A stretch of 64,000 nucleotides of DNA from Pantoea latae (lineage in GTDB: Bacteria > Pseudomonadota > Gammaproteobacteria > Enterobacterales > Enterobacteriaceae), in NCBI RefSeq assembly GCF_002077695.1, contig NZ_MWUE01000009.1:1-64000 (forward strand), given 5' to 3'. Both the position numbers and the translations under genes were made by a program. The number at the start of each line of letters is the position of its first letter. The first letter of the stretch is position 1. The notes under the pieces are model-generated. The model saw nothing but the letters and a program-made list of their open reading frames with translations, did not search any database and had not been told where the DNA came from. Positions 52,897 to 62,768 of this stretch are shown here, piece after piece.

Positions 52897-54009
52897 TTGG
52901 CGAAACGTATCCTGATGGTAATCGACGGCCTGCCCGGCGGCGGCGCGGAAAAAGTGGTCATAACGCTGGTCGCGGGCCTGCTTGCCGCCGGACACCGGGT
53001 CTCTCTTTTCTCGCTGCGCAAGGTGTGCGAATACGCGCTGCCAGCGGGCGTGGACTATCAGGTTATCGAGGATCGCTGTCGTCGGCCCTGGCGTAAGCTC
53101 ACGGAGCTGGGGCGTCGGGCGCGTCAGCTGGACAACGCGGTAGCGACGGCCGAGCGTGCTGGCGGCGCGTTCGATCTCGTGGTCTCGCATCTGCACAAGA
53201 CCGACCGCATCGTCAGGCGCTGCGCTGCGCTCAAGGCGGACAAAACCTGGTTCTGCCTGCATGGCGTGTTTTCCGCGTCTTATCTGGGCCATCGCCGCGG
53301 CGTGTCGCGCTGGCTCAAAGCGCGCAAGATCCAGCGGGTCTACCAGCAGCGCAACGTTATCGCCGTCTCCGCTTATGCGCTGGAAGATCTGAAGCGCGCT
53401 TTTGAGGTTAGCCCGCGGCGCGAAGCGGTTATCGCCAATCCTTTCGATATCGACGCTATCCGCTCGCTGGCGCAGGCGCCGCTGACGCCGCCGGCTCCCG
53501 AGTTTATTTTGCATGTCGGCCGCTTCCACGAAACCAAACGCCACGATCGTTTGCTGCAGGCCTATGCGCTTACCGATCTCGCTATTCCGCTGGTGCTGCT
53601 GGGCAAAGGCAGCGCGGAAAAAACGGCGGCGCTGCGCGCGCAGGCGGCAGCGCTGGGCATCGAGCAGCGCGTGATTTTCCAGGGCTTTTCCGACAACCCT
53701 TACGCCTGGATGGCGCGCGCCAGTCTGCTGGTGGTCAGTTCGGATAGTGAGGGTTTCGGCAATGTGCTGATCGAGTCGATGCTGTGCGGCACGCCGGTGG
53801 TCAGTACGCGCTGTCCGGGCGGGCCGGCGTCGCTATTACAGGGCGAACTGGCGCGCGGGCTGGCCGATCTTAATCCCGTTTCCCTGGCGAATGCGATGCT
53901 GGAAATCTATCGACAGCCGCCGGATTTAACGCAGATCGACTTCTCGGCGTTTGCGACGCCCGCTATCTGCCAGCAGTATCTGGCGCTGCTCGCGCAGGAG
54001 CAAATCTGA
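52897..54009 (+). CDS. wabH: LPS core GT4 N-acetylglucosaminyltransferase, WabH-like
   Basis: The 370-residue GT4 protein has VIDGLPGGGAEKVVITL at the start, HLHKTDRIVRR and the donor site SSDSEGFGNVLIESMLCGTPVVST. The first ~100 residues closely follow Klebsiella WabH, which adds GlcNAc to the core GalA. The start is a TTG (52897) with AAGGAA 8 bases upstream. It is divergent from the wabN-like gene (169-bp gap), and convergent with tdh. Confidence 0.78.
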   Translation: MAKRILMVIDGLPGGGAEKVVITLVAGLLAAGHRVSLFSLRKVCEYALPAGVDYQVIEDRCRRPWRKLTELGRRARQLDNAVATAERAGGAFDLVVSHLHKTDRIVRRCAALKADKTWFCLHGVFSASYLGHRRGVSRWLKARKIQRVYQQRNVIAVSAYALEDLKRAFEVSPRREAVIANPFDIDAIRSLAQAPLTPPAPEFILHVGRFHETKRHDRLLQAYALTDLAIPLVLLGKGSAEKTAALRAQAAALGIEQRVIFQGFSDNPYAWMARASLLVVSSDSEGFGNVLIESMLCGTPVVSTRCPGGPASLLQGELARGLADLNPVSLANAMLEIYRQPPDLTQIDFSAFATPAICQQYLALLAQEQI

Positions 54010-54059
54010 CAAGCGGCTGGCGGGCACGCAGAGGCAACGCGTTCCCGCTTATCCGCGTG

Positions 54060-55088
54060 TTAATCCCAGCTCAGCACCACCTTCCCGGAGCGCCCGGAGC
54101 GCATTTCGTCGAAGCCCTGCTGGAAGTCGTCGATCGCGTAACGGTGGGTGATGACGGGCGTCAGATCGAGCCCTGACTGGATCAGCGCGGCCATCTTGTA
54201 CCAGGTTTCAAACATCTCGCGGCCATAAATGCCTTTTATAAACAGCCCTTTGAAAATTACCTGATTCCAGTCGATCGCCATCTCGCCCGGCGGAATGCCC
54301 AGCAGCGCGATGCGCCCGCCGTGGTTCATCACCTCAAGCAGCGTGCGGAACGCGGGCGGCGCGCCGGACATCTCCAGCCCCACGTCGAAGCCCTCCGTCA
54401 TGCCCAGCTCTCGCATCACGGCGCGCAGATCGTCATGCGCCACGTTGACCGCGCGCGTCACGCCCATCTTGCGCGCCAGCGCGAGACGATAGTCGTTGAT
54501 ATCGGTGATCACCACGTTGCGCGCGCCGACATGTTTACACACCGCCGCCGCCATTATGCCGATGGGACCTGCGCCGGAGATCAGCACATCTTCGCCTACC
54601 AGGTCGAACGACAGCGCAGTGTGTACCGCATTGCCGAAGGGATCAAAAATCGCCGCAAGCTCGTCAGAGATGTTGTCGGGAATGCGGAAGGCGTTAAAGG
54701 CCGGGATCACCAGATACTCGGCAAAGCAGCCCTGACGGTTGACGCCGACGCCAATGGTATTGCGGCAGAGATGGGTGCGTCCGGCGCGACAGTTGCGACA
54801 GTGGCCGCAGGTGATATGTCCTTCACCAGAGACGCGGTCGCCGATGCTGAAGCCGCGCACCTCCTGGCCAATCGCCACCACTTCGCCGACATATTCATGC
54901 CCGACGATCATCGGCACCGGAATGGTTTTACTCGACCAGTCATCCCAGTTGTAGATATGGATATCGGTGCCGCAAATAGCGGTTTTACGGATCTTGATCA
55001 GCAAATCGTTGTGGCCGGGCTCCGGGATCGGCGCATCGGTCACCATCCAGATGCCTTCCCGGGCGTGAAGTTTGGCTAACGCTTTCAT
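54060..55088 (-). CDS. tdh: L-threonine 3-dehydrogenase
   Basis: Tdh oxidises threonine to 2-amino-3-ketobutyrate with NAD. The 342 residues match E. coli (341). The catalytic zinc site ([14 protein letters not shown]), the structural zinc loop [15 protein letters not shown] and a Rossmann [10 protein letters not shown] are present. The ATG is at 55088, 10 bp after kbl; a longer frame to 55298 lies inside kbl. It works with kbl in threonine degradation to glycine. Confidence 0.97.
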   Translation of the reverse strand: MKALAKLHAREGIWMVTDAPIPEPGHNDLLIKIRKTAICGTDIHIYNWDDWSSKTIPVPMIVGHEYVGEVVAIGQEVRGFSIGDRVSGEGHITCGHCRNCRAGRTHLCRNTIGVGVNRQGCFAEYLVIPAFNAFRIPDNISDELAAIFDPFGNAVHTALSFDLVGEDVLISGAGPIGIMAAAVCKHVGARNVVITDINDYRLALARKMGVTRAVNVAHDDLRAVMRELGMTEGFDVGLEMSGAPPAFRTLLEVMNHGGRIALLGIPPGEMAIDWNQVIFKGLFIKGIYGREMFETWYKMAALIQSGLDLTPVITHRYAIDDFQQGFDEMRSGRSGKVVLSWD

Positions 55089-55098
55089 GTAAGGCTCC

Positions 55099-56295
55099 TC
55101 AGGCGATCGCGCCGAGCTGTTTTCCGATGCGGGTAAAGGCGTCCACCGCGCGCTCCAGCTGCTGCTGGGTATGCGCCGCCGAAATCTGCGTGCGGATGCG
55201 CGCCTGACCGCGCGGCACCACGGGATAGAAGAAACCGGTGACGTAAATGCCCTCTTGCTGAAGCAGCCGGGCAAACTCCTGCGCCACGCTGGCTTCACCC
55301 AGCATCACGGGGATAATGGCGTGGTCAGCACCCGCCAGCGTGAAACCGGCTGCCGTCATCTGTTCGCGGAAAAAACGCGCGTTGTCCCACAGCCGCTGGC
55401 GCAGGCCATCGCCTTCGCTCAGCAGATCGAGCACGCGAAGCGAGGCGGCGACAATGGCGGGCGCCAGGGAATTGGAGAAGAGGTAAGGGCGCGAACGCTG
55501 ACGCAGCCACTCGACCACCTCCGCGCGGGCGGCGGTATAGCCACCGGAAGCACCGCCCAGCGCTTTGCCCAGCGTGCCGGTGATAATGTCGACGCGGCCC
55601 ATAACGTCGCAATATTCGTGCGTGCCGCGCCCGGCCGCGCCGACAAAGCCCACCGCATGGGAATCATCCACCATCACCAGCGCATCGAACTCGTCGGCGA
55701 GGTCGCAGATGCCGCGCAGGTTGGCGATCACCCCATCCATCGAAAAAACGCCGTCGGTGGCGATAAGCAGATGGCGCGCGCCTTTCTCCCGCGCCTCAAC
55801 CAGACAGGCGCGCAGCGCCTGCATGTCGTTGTTGGCGTAGCGATAGCGCTGCGCCTTGCAGAGCCGCACGCCGTCGATGATCGAGGCGTGGTTCAGCGCG
55901 TCGGAGATAATCGCGTCTTCCGCGTCGAGCAGCGTTTCGAACAGGCCACCATTGGCGTCGAAGCAGGAGGAGTAGAGGATGGCGTCCTCCATGCCGAGAA
56001 ACGCCGCCAGCTTTTTCTCCAGCTGCTTATGCGTATCCTGAGTACCGCAGATAAAGCGTACCGACGCCATGCCAAAGCCATGCGTCTCCATGCCCGCCTT
56101 TGCCGCCTCAATCAGCGCCGGATGGTTAGCCAGCCCCAGATAGTTGTTGGCACAGAAGTTAATCACCTGCTGCTCGCCCACTTCAATAGCGGTTTGCTGA
56201 GCGGAGGTAATGATGCGCTCCTGCTTAAACAAGCCTTCCCGGTGCGCCGCATCCAGCTGCTGGTGGATCTGCTGATAAAATTGCGCTGGCATCAT
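55099..56295 (-). CDS. kbl: 2-amino-3-ketobutyrate CoA ligase (glycine C-acetyltransferase)
   Basis: Kbl cleaves 2-amino-3-ketobutyrate with CoA to glycine and acetyl-CoA, using PLP. The 398 residues equal E. coli. The PLP lysine is in [14 protein letters not shown], and [12 protein letters not shown] and [10 protein letters not shown] are present. Two adjacent ATG codons (56295 and 56292) follow GAGGAG; I use the first. It is first in kbl-tdh and divergent from hldD. Confidence 0.97.
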   Translation of the reverse strand: MMPAQFYQQIHQQLDAAHREGLFKQERIITSAQQTAIEVGEQQVINFCANNYLGLANHPALIEAAKAGMETHGFGMASVRFICGTQDTHKQLEKKLAAFLGMEDAILYSSCFDANGGLFETLLDAEDAIISDALNHASIIDGVRLCKAQRYRYANNDMQALRACLVEAREKGARHLLIATDGVFSMDGVIANLRGICDLADEFDALVMVDDSHAVGFVGAAGRGTHEYCDVMGRVDIITGTLGKALGGASGGYTAARAEVVEWLRQRSRPYLFSNSLAPAIVAASLRVLDLLSEGDGLRQRLWDNARFFREQMTAAGFTLAGADHAIIPVMLGEASVAQEFARLLQQEGIYVTGFFYPVVPRGQARIRTQISAAHTQQQLERAVDAFTRIGKQLGAIA

Positions 56296-56436
56296 TGTTC
56301 TCCTCAGATGGCATAAATTCGGCACATCTTACTGAATCGCAAGCAGGCTAACGATAAATCCACCAGGAAAATATCAATTTTGCAGCATAGTTCACGTCAG
56401 GGGGCGGGCGGTGGGCGGCGTGTCAGAGTCATCTGG

Positions 56437-56465
56437 CTGTCTGCACCGTGATGAGATGTTATGAT
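56437..56465 (+). promoter_or_regulatory. Candidate hldD promoter
   Basis: CTGTCT (56437-56442) and TATGAT (56460-56465) with a 17-bp spacer lie about 60 bp upstream of hldD. A small hairpin GTGAAA/TTTCAC (56481-56499) follows in the leader. E. coli hldD also has a heat-shock promoter; I do not see a clear one here. Confidence 0.4.
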
Positions 56466-56523
56466 GTGAGGCATTAGCGCGTGAAACCGCCTGTTTCACC
56501 CCCCAACTTTTAAGGTAGAGCAC

Positions 56524-57456
56524 ATGATTATCGTCACCGGCGGCGCAGGAATGATTGGCAGCAATATCGTCAAGGCGCTCAACGATCGCGGTATTAGCGA
56601 TATTCTGGTCGTCGACAACCTCAAAGACGGCACCAAATTCGTCAATCTGGCCGATCTGAATATCAGCGACTACATGGATAAAGAGGAATTCCTCACCTAT
56701 ATCGCCGCGGGCGAAGATTTCGGCCCGATTGAAGCGGTGTTTCATGAAGGCGCCTGTTCCGCTACCACCGAGTGGGACGGCAAGTACATGATGGACAACA
56801 ACTATCAGTACTCCAAAGATCTGCTGCACTACTGCCTGGAGCGCGAAATTCCTTTCCTGTACGCCTCCTCCGCCGCCACCTACGGCGGCCGCAACGACAA
56901 TTTCATCGAAAAGCGTGAGTACGAGCAGCCGTTAAACGTCTACGGCTACTCTAAGATGCTGTTCGACCACTACGTGCGCCAGATCCTGCCGGAAGCGGAC
57001 TCGCCGGTTTGCGGCTTCCGCTATTTCAACGTCTACGGCCCGCGCGAAGGGCATAAAGGCAGCATGGCGAGCGTCGCGTTTCACCTCAACACGCAAATCG
57101 CCAGCGGCGAAAATCCCAAGCTGTTCGAAGGCAGCGACGGCTTTAAGCGCGATTTTATCCACGTCGACGACGTGGTCGCGGTGAATCTGTGGTGTTGGGA
57201 AAATAACATTTCCGGCATCTATAATTGCGGCACCGGTCGCGCAGAATCGTTCCAGGAAGTGGCGGACGCGGTGCTGAAATTCCACCAGCAAGGGCAGATT
57301 GAGTACATTCCCTTCCCGGACAAACTGAAAGGCCGCTATCAGGCTTATACCCAGGCGGACCTCACCAACCTGCGCGCGGCCGGTTATGACAAACCGTTTA
57401 AAACCGTGGCGCAGGGCGTGGCTGAGTATATGGCCTGGCTGAACCGCAGCGCATAA
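56524..57456 (+). CDS. hldD: ADP-L-glycero-D-manno-heptose-6-epimerase HldD
   Basis: HldD converts ADP-D-glycero-D-manno-heptose to the L-glycero form used for the LPS core. The 310 residues match E. coli. It has the NADP-binding [13 protein letters not shown] at 4-16 and the SDR pair Y-x3-K in [11 protein letters not shown]. The ribosome site is AAGGTAGAG. It is first in hldD-waaF-waaC-waaZ-waaL. Confidence 0.98.
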   Translation: MIIVTGGAGMIGSNIVKALNDRGISDILVVDNLKDGTKFVNLADLNISDYMDKEEFLTYIAAGEDFGPIEAVFHEGACSATTEWDGKYMMDNNYQYSKDLLHYCLEREIPFLYASSAATYGGRNDNFIEKREYEQPLNVYGYSKMLFDHYVRQILPEADSPVCGFRYFNVYGPREGHKGSMASVAFHLNTQIASGENPKLFEGSDGFKRDFIHVDDVVAVNLWCWENNISGIYNCGTGRAESFQEVADAVLKFHQQGQIEYIPFPDKLKGRYQAYTQADLTNLRAAGYDKPFKTVAQGVAEYMAWLNRSA

Positions 57457-57472
57457 GGAACGCGTACCGGCG

Positions 57473-58531
57473 ATGAAAATTCTGGTTATTGGCCCGTCGT
57501 GGGTCGGCGATATGATGATGTCGCAAAGTCTCTATCGCACCCTCAAGGCTCAGCATCCGGACGCCGTGATCGACGTGATGGCACCTGCGTGGTGCCGTCC
57601 ACTGCTGTCGCGCATGCCGGAGGTCAACCAGGCGCTGGCGATGCCGCTCGGCCACGGCGCGCTGGCGATTGGCGAGCGCCGCCGCATCGGCAAGACGCTG
57701 CGCGCCAGCGGCTACGATCGCGCCTACGTGCTGCCAAACTCCTTTAAATCCGCGCTGGTGCCTTTCTTCGCCGGCATCAAACGCCGTATCGGCTGGCGCG
57801 GCGAGATGCGCTATGGCCTGCTCAACGACGTGCGCGTGCTGGACAAGGCGGCGTTTCCCCTTATGGTGGAGCGCTATATCGCCCTGGCTCAGGATACGCC
57901 GGTCGCCTCGGCGCAGCAGCTGCCGCAGCCGCTGCTCTGGCCGCAGCTTCAGGTTGAGGATCGGGAAAAAATCGAAACCGCCGCCCAGTTTCAACTGTCG
58001 GCGGAACGCCCGCTGATCGGCTTTTGCCCTGGCGCGGAGTTCGGCCCGGCGAAACGCTGGCCGCACTATCACTATGCCGCGCTGGCGCAGCAGCTGATCG
58101 CCGAGGGCAAGCAGGTGGTGCTGTTTGGTTCGGCCAAAGATCGCGAATGCGGCGACGAGATTATCGCGGCGCTGCCTGCCGAGGCGCGTCCCTACTGCCG
58201 TAATCTGGCGGGCGAGACGCAGCTTGAGCAGGCGGTGATCCTGATTGCGCGCTGCGACGCCGTCGTCAGCAACGACTCCGGGCTGATGCATATCGCCGCC
58301 GCGCTCAATCGGCCGCTGGTGGCGCTCTACGGGCCGAGCAGCCCCGACTTCACGCCGCCGCTGTCAAAACAGGTGCGCATTATCCGCCTGATTACCGGCT
58401 ACCACAAAGTCCGCAAAGGCGAGGCCGAGCAGGGCTATCATCAGAGCCTGATCGACATTCAGCCACAGCGCGTTCATCAGGAACTGAGCGAGCTGCTGGC
58501 GCATCCGCAGGAGACGGCATGCAGGTCCTGA
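57473..58531 (+). CDS. waaF: LPS heptosyltransferase II WaaF
   Basis: WaaF adds heptose II to the inner core. The 352-residue GT9 protein matches E. coli (348): GPSWVGDMMMSQSLYRTLK at the start, the donor-binding CPGAEFGPAKRWP and SNDSGLMHIAAALNRP. It lies 16 bp after hldD and overlaps waaC by 13 bp. Confidence 0.97.
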   Translation: MKILVIGPSWVGDMMMSQSLYRTLKAQHPDAVIDVMAPAWCRPLLSRMPEVNQALAMPLGHGALAIGERRRIGKTLRASGYDRAYVLPNSFKSALVPFFAGIKRRIGWRGEMRYGLLNDVRVLDKAAFPLMVERYIALAQDTPVASAQQLPQPLLWPQLQVEDREKIETAAQFQLSAERPLIGFCPGAEFGPAKRWPHYHYAALAQQLIAEGKQVVLFGSAKDRECGDEIIAALPAEARPYCRNLAGETQLEQAVILIARCDAVVSNDSGLMHIAAALNRPLVALYGPSSPDFTPPLSKQVRIIRLITGYHKVRKGEAEQGYHQSLIDIQPQRVHQELSELLAHPQETACRS

Positions 58532-59481
58532 TCGTCAAAACGTCGTCGATGGGCGATGTGCTTCATACGCTTCCCGCTTTAACCGACGCCATGCAGGCGA
58601 TCCCCGGCATCCGTTTTGACTGGGTGGTGGAAGAGAATTTCGCGCAAATCCCCGGCTGGCATCCAGCGGTGGATAAAGTGCTGCCGGTGGCGATCCGCCG
58701 CTGGCGCAAGCACTGGTTCGGCAGCCAGCAGCGTGAAGAGCGCGTTCTCTTCAAGCGCGAGCTGCAGTCGCGCCAGTATGACGTGGTGATCGACGCGCAG
58801 GGGCTGATCAAAAGCGCCGCGCTGGTGACCCGCCTGGCGAGAGGCGTCAAGCACGGTCAGGACAGCCGCAGCGCGCGCGAACCTTTCGCCAGCTGGTGGT
58901 ACGATCAACGTCATGAAATCGATAAAAAGCAGCATGCGGTAGAGCGCACGCGCGAGCTGTTCGCCAAAAGTCTCGGCTATCAGAAGCCGCAGACCCAGGG
59001 CGACTACGCCATCGCCGCGCACTTTCTGCGCGACGTGCCGCAGGATGCCGCGCCTTATCTGGTGTTTCTGCATGCCACCACGCGCGACAACAAACACTGG
59101 CCGGAAGGCCACTGGCGCGACCTTATCGCGCTGCTGCAGCCCTCGGGGCTGCGCATCAAGCTGCCCTGGGGCGCCGAGCATGAACATCAGCGCGCGCAGC
59201 GGCTGGCGGACGGCTTCGATCACGTCGAGGTGCTGCCGAAGCTAACGCTGGAGGCGGTGGCGCGCGAGCTGGCGGGCGCAAAGGCGGTGGTCTCGGTGGA
59301 CACCGGTTTAAGCCATCTGACCGCGGCGCTCGATCGTCCCAACATTACCCTGTATGGCCCGACCGATCCGGGATTGATTGGGGGCTACGGGCAGAATCAG
59401 CACGCCATCAAAGCCAGCAACGGCGATTTGGCGTCGACCAGCGCCGAAGTGGTCTGGAACAGGCTCAGGGAACTACTTTGA
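58519..59481 (+). CDS. waaC: LPS heptosyltransferase I WaaC
   Basis: WaaC adds heptose I to Kdo. The 320 residues match E. coli (319). VKTSSMGDVLHTLPALTD at the start with Asp13, a central DAQGLIKSA and the donor-site SVDTGLSHLTAALDRPNITLYGPT are visible. The start overlaps waaF by 13 bp and the stop abuts the next ATG. Confidence 0.97.
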   Translation: MQVLIVKTSSMGDVLHTLPALTDAMQAIPGIRFDWVVEENFAQIPGWHPAVDKVLPVAIRRWRKHWFGSQQREERVLFKRELQSRQYDVVIDAQGLIKSAALVTRLARGVKHGQDSRSAREPFASWWYDQRHEIDKKQHAVERTRELFAKSLGYQKPQTQGDYAIAAHFLRDVPQDAAPYLVFLHATTRDNKHWPEGHWRDLIALLQPSGLRIKLPWGAEHEHQRAQRLADGFDHVEVLPKLTLEAVARELAGAKAVVSVDTGLSHLTAALDRPNITLYGPTDPGLIGGYGQNQHAIKASNGDLASTSAEVVWNRLRELL

Positions 59482-60378
59482 ATGGGATCGCTCTGGAAAC
59501 AGATTTATCGCTATACCCATCCGCGCGACTATCGGCACAGTGAAAACCTGTGGCCCCATGTGAAGATAGCGCGCGCGCCTGAGGGACACATCTGCTCGCT
59601 GGTCTGGAAAGGCCGCCAGATCGCCATTGAGGATTTAACGGCGCTGCGCGCCACGCATCGCGATACGCTGGCCATTGTCGCCACCGGACCGTCGGTCAAC
59701 AGGCTCGACATGCAAAAGCTGGCGCAGTTTAGCGCGCTGGGCGTCAACGGCGCCTACCACCTGCGCGATCGCCTGGCTTTTCACTACTACGTTATTGTCG
59801 ATCGCGACTTTGTGAAAAGCCGGCAAGAAGTGGTGCGTCAGGTGATTCAGGACCGCGATCTGCTGCTGTTTATTACCGTTCACTGCCTGCACGATATTTT
59901 CTGCATGCTGGGCAGCGACGCCGTCAAATGCCGTCTCGCGATTATCGAAGATGTCAGACACAAGGTTTATCAACCCCTGGTGGAGCCATCCGGTTACGCT
60001 ACTCAAAGCAGACATCTTGCCGGACTGAGCCTTGATGCCGACAGACGTGACATCGGGTTTTGCCGCGATATCCGCTGCGGCGTGGTCGATGCGGGAACGG
60101 TCGCCTACTGGGCGCTGCAAATTGCGTTCTATTTAGGCGCGCAGACCGTTCTGCTCGCCGGGGTCGATATGACGAACTTTTCAGCGCCGCGTTTTTATGA
60201 AAGCGAGGCGGACGTTATGCCGAGCCAGCTCGAATCTCAATTTATGTCGTTGATTAAACCCTCGTTTGCGCACGCCAGTCGGATAATGAAGGAGGAGAAT
60301 ATCGTGGTATATAATTTATCGCCAGAGAGCGCTCTGGGCAGCGAAATTTTTGAGAAGGTGTCTCTGAATGATCTCTGA
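59482..60378 (+). CDS. waaZ: WaaZ-like core Kdo transferase
   Basis: The 298-residue protein resembles E. coli WaaZ, which adds a third Kdo to the inner core, mainly in its second half: IGFCRDIRCGVVDAGTVAYWALQIA, LLAGVDMTNFSAPRFYE, MPSQLESQF and IVVYNLSPESALGSEIF. The first half has TLAIVATGPSVNRLDM, as in the nucleotide-binding part of the family. The N-terminal ~55 residues are extra compared with E. coli. It directly follows waaC, where E. coli has waaL; E. coli waaZ is in the other core operon. The sequence becomes more AT-rich towards its 3' end. Confidence 0.72.
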   Translation: MGSLWKQIYRYTHPRDYRHSENLWPHVKIARAPEGHICSLVWKGRQIAIEDLTALRATHRDTLAIVATGPSVNRLDMQKLAQFSALGVNGAYHLRDRLAFHYYVIVDRDFVKSRQEVVRQVIQDRDLLLFITVHCLHDIFCMLGSDAVKCRLAIIEDVRHKVYQPLVEPSGYATQSRHLAGLSLDADRRDIGFCRDIRCGVVDAGTVAYWALQIAFYLGAQTVLLAGVDMTNFSAPRFYESEADVMPSQLESQFMSLIKPSFAHASRIMKEENIVVYNLSPESALGSEIFEKVSLNDL

Positions 60379-61564
60379 GCATAACCGAAAACGCATCGTT
60401 ACCGTCGCCTCCTGCTCTTTTATGATATTTCTGTTTTTAATGCCGCTGTTCACGTCTCAGGGAAAAGTGAATAATTTTTTCTATCTTTCGCTAATTTTAA
60501 TGGCAGTGGTTTTTCTGGTCGATCGGCAGCGTTTGCAAAATTTTATTCAAGACGCAAAAACGCCGCTGTTGTTTATTTCCACCTTTCTTTTTTACTTTAG
60601 CCTGAGCACCTTCTGGAGCACTGGCGAAGGAACCTTCACCTCGGCGCTGAAACACAGTTTTTATATCCTGTTTTTTATCCTGATGATTAATCATGTTGTT
60701 AAGAACTATGGGATATTAAGGCTACACTCGCTGATTTTCGCCGCCGCTTTCACGCTATTGCTCCTGACCTTTATTTTCGTTGATAAAAGCACGCTGCTGA
60801 CTGGCCGGCTGGAAAACGGCTTCTTTGGCGCGCCGAGCAACGTGATCGATCTGGGCGGCTATTTCGCCGTCGGCATTATCAGCGCCTTTATTATCGCGCG
60901 CGAGTCCGGCAGACACTGGATCTACTTCCCCGCGTCGCTGCTGTTTATCGGCCTGCTGCTGACGCAAAGCCGCGGCCCGCTGCTGGCGCTGATCGTCTCC
61001 TCTTTCCTGCTGTTCGCCAAATATAAACATATCCATCTGCGGCATATTCTCTCGACCCTGGGCGGTCTGGTGATTATCGGCCTCTTTTTCTACTTTACCG
61101 GCTACGGCAGCGAATATTCGCAGCGGCTGATCGACGCCTATCAGCAGAGCTATGTGCGCTTCGGTATCTGGCAGCATACGCTCGAGCTGGTCGAGCAGAG
61201 GCCCTGGTTCGGCTGGGGATTCGATAAAACGCTCTCGTTCAGAAACAGTCTGGGCGCCGTTGTCACCACCACGCACAGCGTCTATTTCTCTACGCTGCTC
61301 AAAGGCGGCGTGGTGGGGCTGATACTGCTGGCGGGCGTCGTTAGCGCAGGACTGGGCTGCGCCTGGCGACGTTTCCACGAGGCAATGGCGCTGGAAGCGA
61401 TGCTCTACCTGTTTTCGCTGATGTTCTTTATTACGCAGGGCATGTTCGTTATCGGGTCGCCCAGCGAAGCCTGGATGCTGTTTTGGCTGCCGCTGGCGGT
61501 TGCGATGGCCAGCCGGCGCGTTGCGCCGCAGGTTAACGTCCGGGCTGCGTCATTCAGCGATTGA
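60368..61564 (+). CDS. waaL: O-antigen ligase WaaL
   Basis: WaaL joins O-antigen to lipid A-core at the periplasmic face. The 398-residue protein has 10-12 membrane helices and the Wzy_C region with LLTQSRGPLLALIVSS. A large periplasmic loop follows with the conserved Arg/His area (YVRFGIWQHTLELVEQRPWFGWG, TTTHSVYFSTLLKGG). It overlaps waaZ by 11 bp and its 3' end overlaps the convergent GT9 gene by 11 bp. AT-rich base composition fits the usual variability of ligases. Confidence 0.85.
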   Translation: MISEHNRKRIVTVASCSFMIFLFLMPLFTSQGKVNNFFYLSLILMAVVFLVDRQRLQNFIQDAKTPLLFISTFLFYFSLSTFWSTGEGTFTSALKHSFYILFFILMINHVVKNYGILRLHSLIFAAAFTLLLLTFIFVDKSTLLTGRLENGFFGAPSNVIDLGGYFAVGIISAFIIARESGRHWIYFPASLLFIGLLLTQSRGPLLALIVSSFLLFAKYKHIHLRHILSTLGGLVIIGLFFYFTGYGSEYSQRLIDAYQQSYVRFGIWQHTLELVEQRPWFGWGFDKTLSFRNSLGAVVTTTHSVYFSTLLKGGVVGLILLAGVVSAGLGCAWRRFHEAMALEAMLYLFSLMFFITQGMFVIGSPSEAWMLFWLPLAVAMASRRVAPQVNVRAASFSD

Positions 61565-62630
61565 GCAGCGACTGGATCTGAGCAAACACCGATTCAGCAC
61601 TGATCTTGCGCAGCGGCAACGCTTTGTCATCGCCTGCCTCAGGCTCAATGCGCAGGGTTTTATGCAGATGCGGATCCTGATAAGGGCCCGTGTGACGCGG
61701 ATTTGCGCCGACGTATAAACTGAGCGTTGGCGTGCGCGCGGTAATGGCAAGGTGCAGCGGGCCGGTGTCGCCGGTGACCAGCAGCGTAAACGTCGTAATC
61801 TGCTGGATGAGTTCCGTCAGGCTGGTCTTGCCGATCAGCGAGGTCACCTGAGGATGCAGCGCGTTAGGCAGCAGGGCAAGAAAATCGCGCGCCAGCCCGC
61901 TATCCTGGCCGGCGCCGGTCAGCACGATCTCCGTCTGCGGGTCCGCCGCTAAAATAAGGGTCGCCAGCTCGGCGAAATATTCCACCGGCCAGCAGCGATC
62001 GGGCTTCGACGCCCCCATCTGAAAACCGATACGGCGCCTGTCCGCTGGTTTCGGCAGCGCCGGGATCGCCAGCGGGAAGGCCATGCTGATATCCGTAGTA
62101 TCACAGCCCAGACAGGCCAGCGTGTTGAGTTTGCGCTGGATAATATGCGTATCTTCAGAGCGGGAGTAGTGATCCAGCCAGCGGTTAAGGTGGGTGGGAT
62201 CCTGGGCGAAATTATCCCGCACAATGTAGGTCGAGCCTGAAAGCTTAGCGCACAGCACATCGTAATAAATATTCGCATGCAGGATAAAGGTGATTTCCGG
62301 CTTAAACGCCCACAGCTTTTTCAGCAGGCGATGCATATTTTTGACTTTATTATCCCAGACTTCAACCTCGTCAAACCAAGGGCTGCCTTTAACCAGCGCG
62401 CTGTTTTTCTGGCTGGTGACAAAGAGTATTTTCGCCTGTGGATAGCGTTTTTTAATCGCTTTTATTGCTGGCGTGTTAAATAAAAGATCGCCCAATGCTG
62501 TAGTAGAATAAATAGCGATACGTTTGAACTCAAGATCCTTGCTCAGCGCCGCTTTATTCCGGTGTCCGTTAAACAGCGAATAGAAAGCGATAACAGCATT
62601 AATAAAAAATATCTTTTTTTTCGGTTTCAT
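61554..62630 (-). CDS. GT9 heptosyltransferase-like LPS glycosyltransferase
   Basis: The 358-residue protein has the GT9 layout: RIAIYSTTALGDLLFNTPAIKAIKKRYPQA near residues 37-66 and the C-terminal LLVTGDTGPLHLAITARTPTLSLYVGANPRHTGPY. A basic N-terminus (MKPKKK) precedes a hydrophobic stretch. It could add a heptose or another sugar to the outer core; WaaU/WaaK-type function is possible but not shown. The ribosome site is poor. It is convergent with waaL and AT-rich at both ends. Confidence 0.75.
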   Translation of the reverse strand: MKPKKKIFFINAVIAFYSLFNGHRNKAALSKDLEFKRIAIYSTTALGDLLFNTPAIKAIKKRYPQAKILFVTSQKNSALVKGSPWFDEVEVWDNKVKNMHRLLKKLWAFKPEITFILHANIYYDVLCAKLSGSTYIVRDNFAQDPTHLNRWLDHYSRSEDTHIIQRKLNTLACLGCDTTDISMAFPLAIPALPKPADRRRIGFQMGASKPDRCWPVEYFAELATLILAADPQTEIVLTGAGQDSGLARDFLALLPNALHPQVTSLIGKTSLTELIQQITTFTLLVTGDTGPLHLAITARTPTLSLYVGANPRHTGPYQDPHLHKTLRIEPEAGDDKALPLRKISAESVFAQIQSLLNR

Positions 62631-62768
62631 TGAGATTAAACGTCGTGATCTTCACACAAAAAACAGCAAGGAATAGCCTTCCTGGCGCCTGAAATTGCGC
62701 ATCCATCATAGGGGATGCGCAACGAATAACAAGTCACGCGAGGCGTTTATTACGCTTTCTGGCCGATA

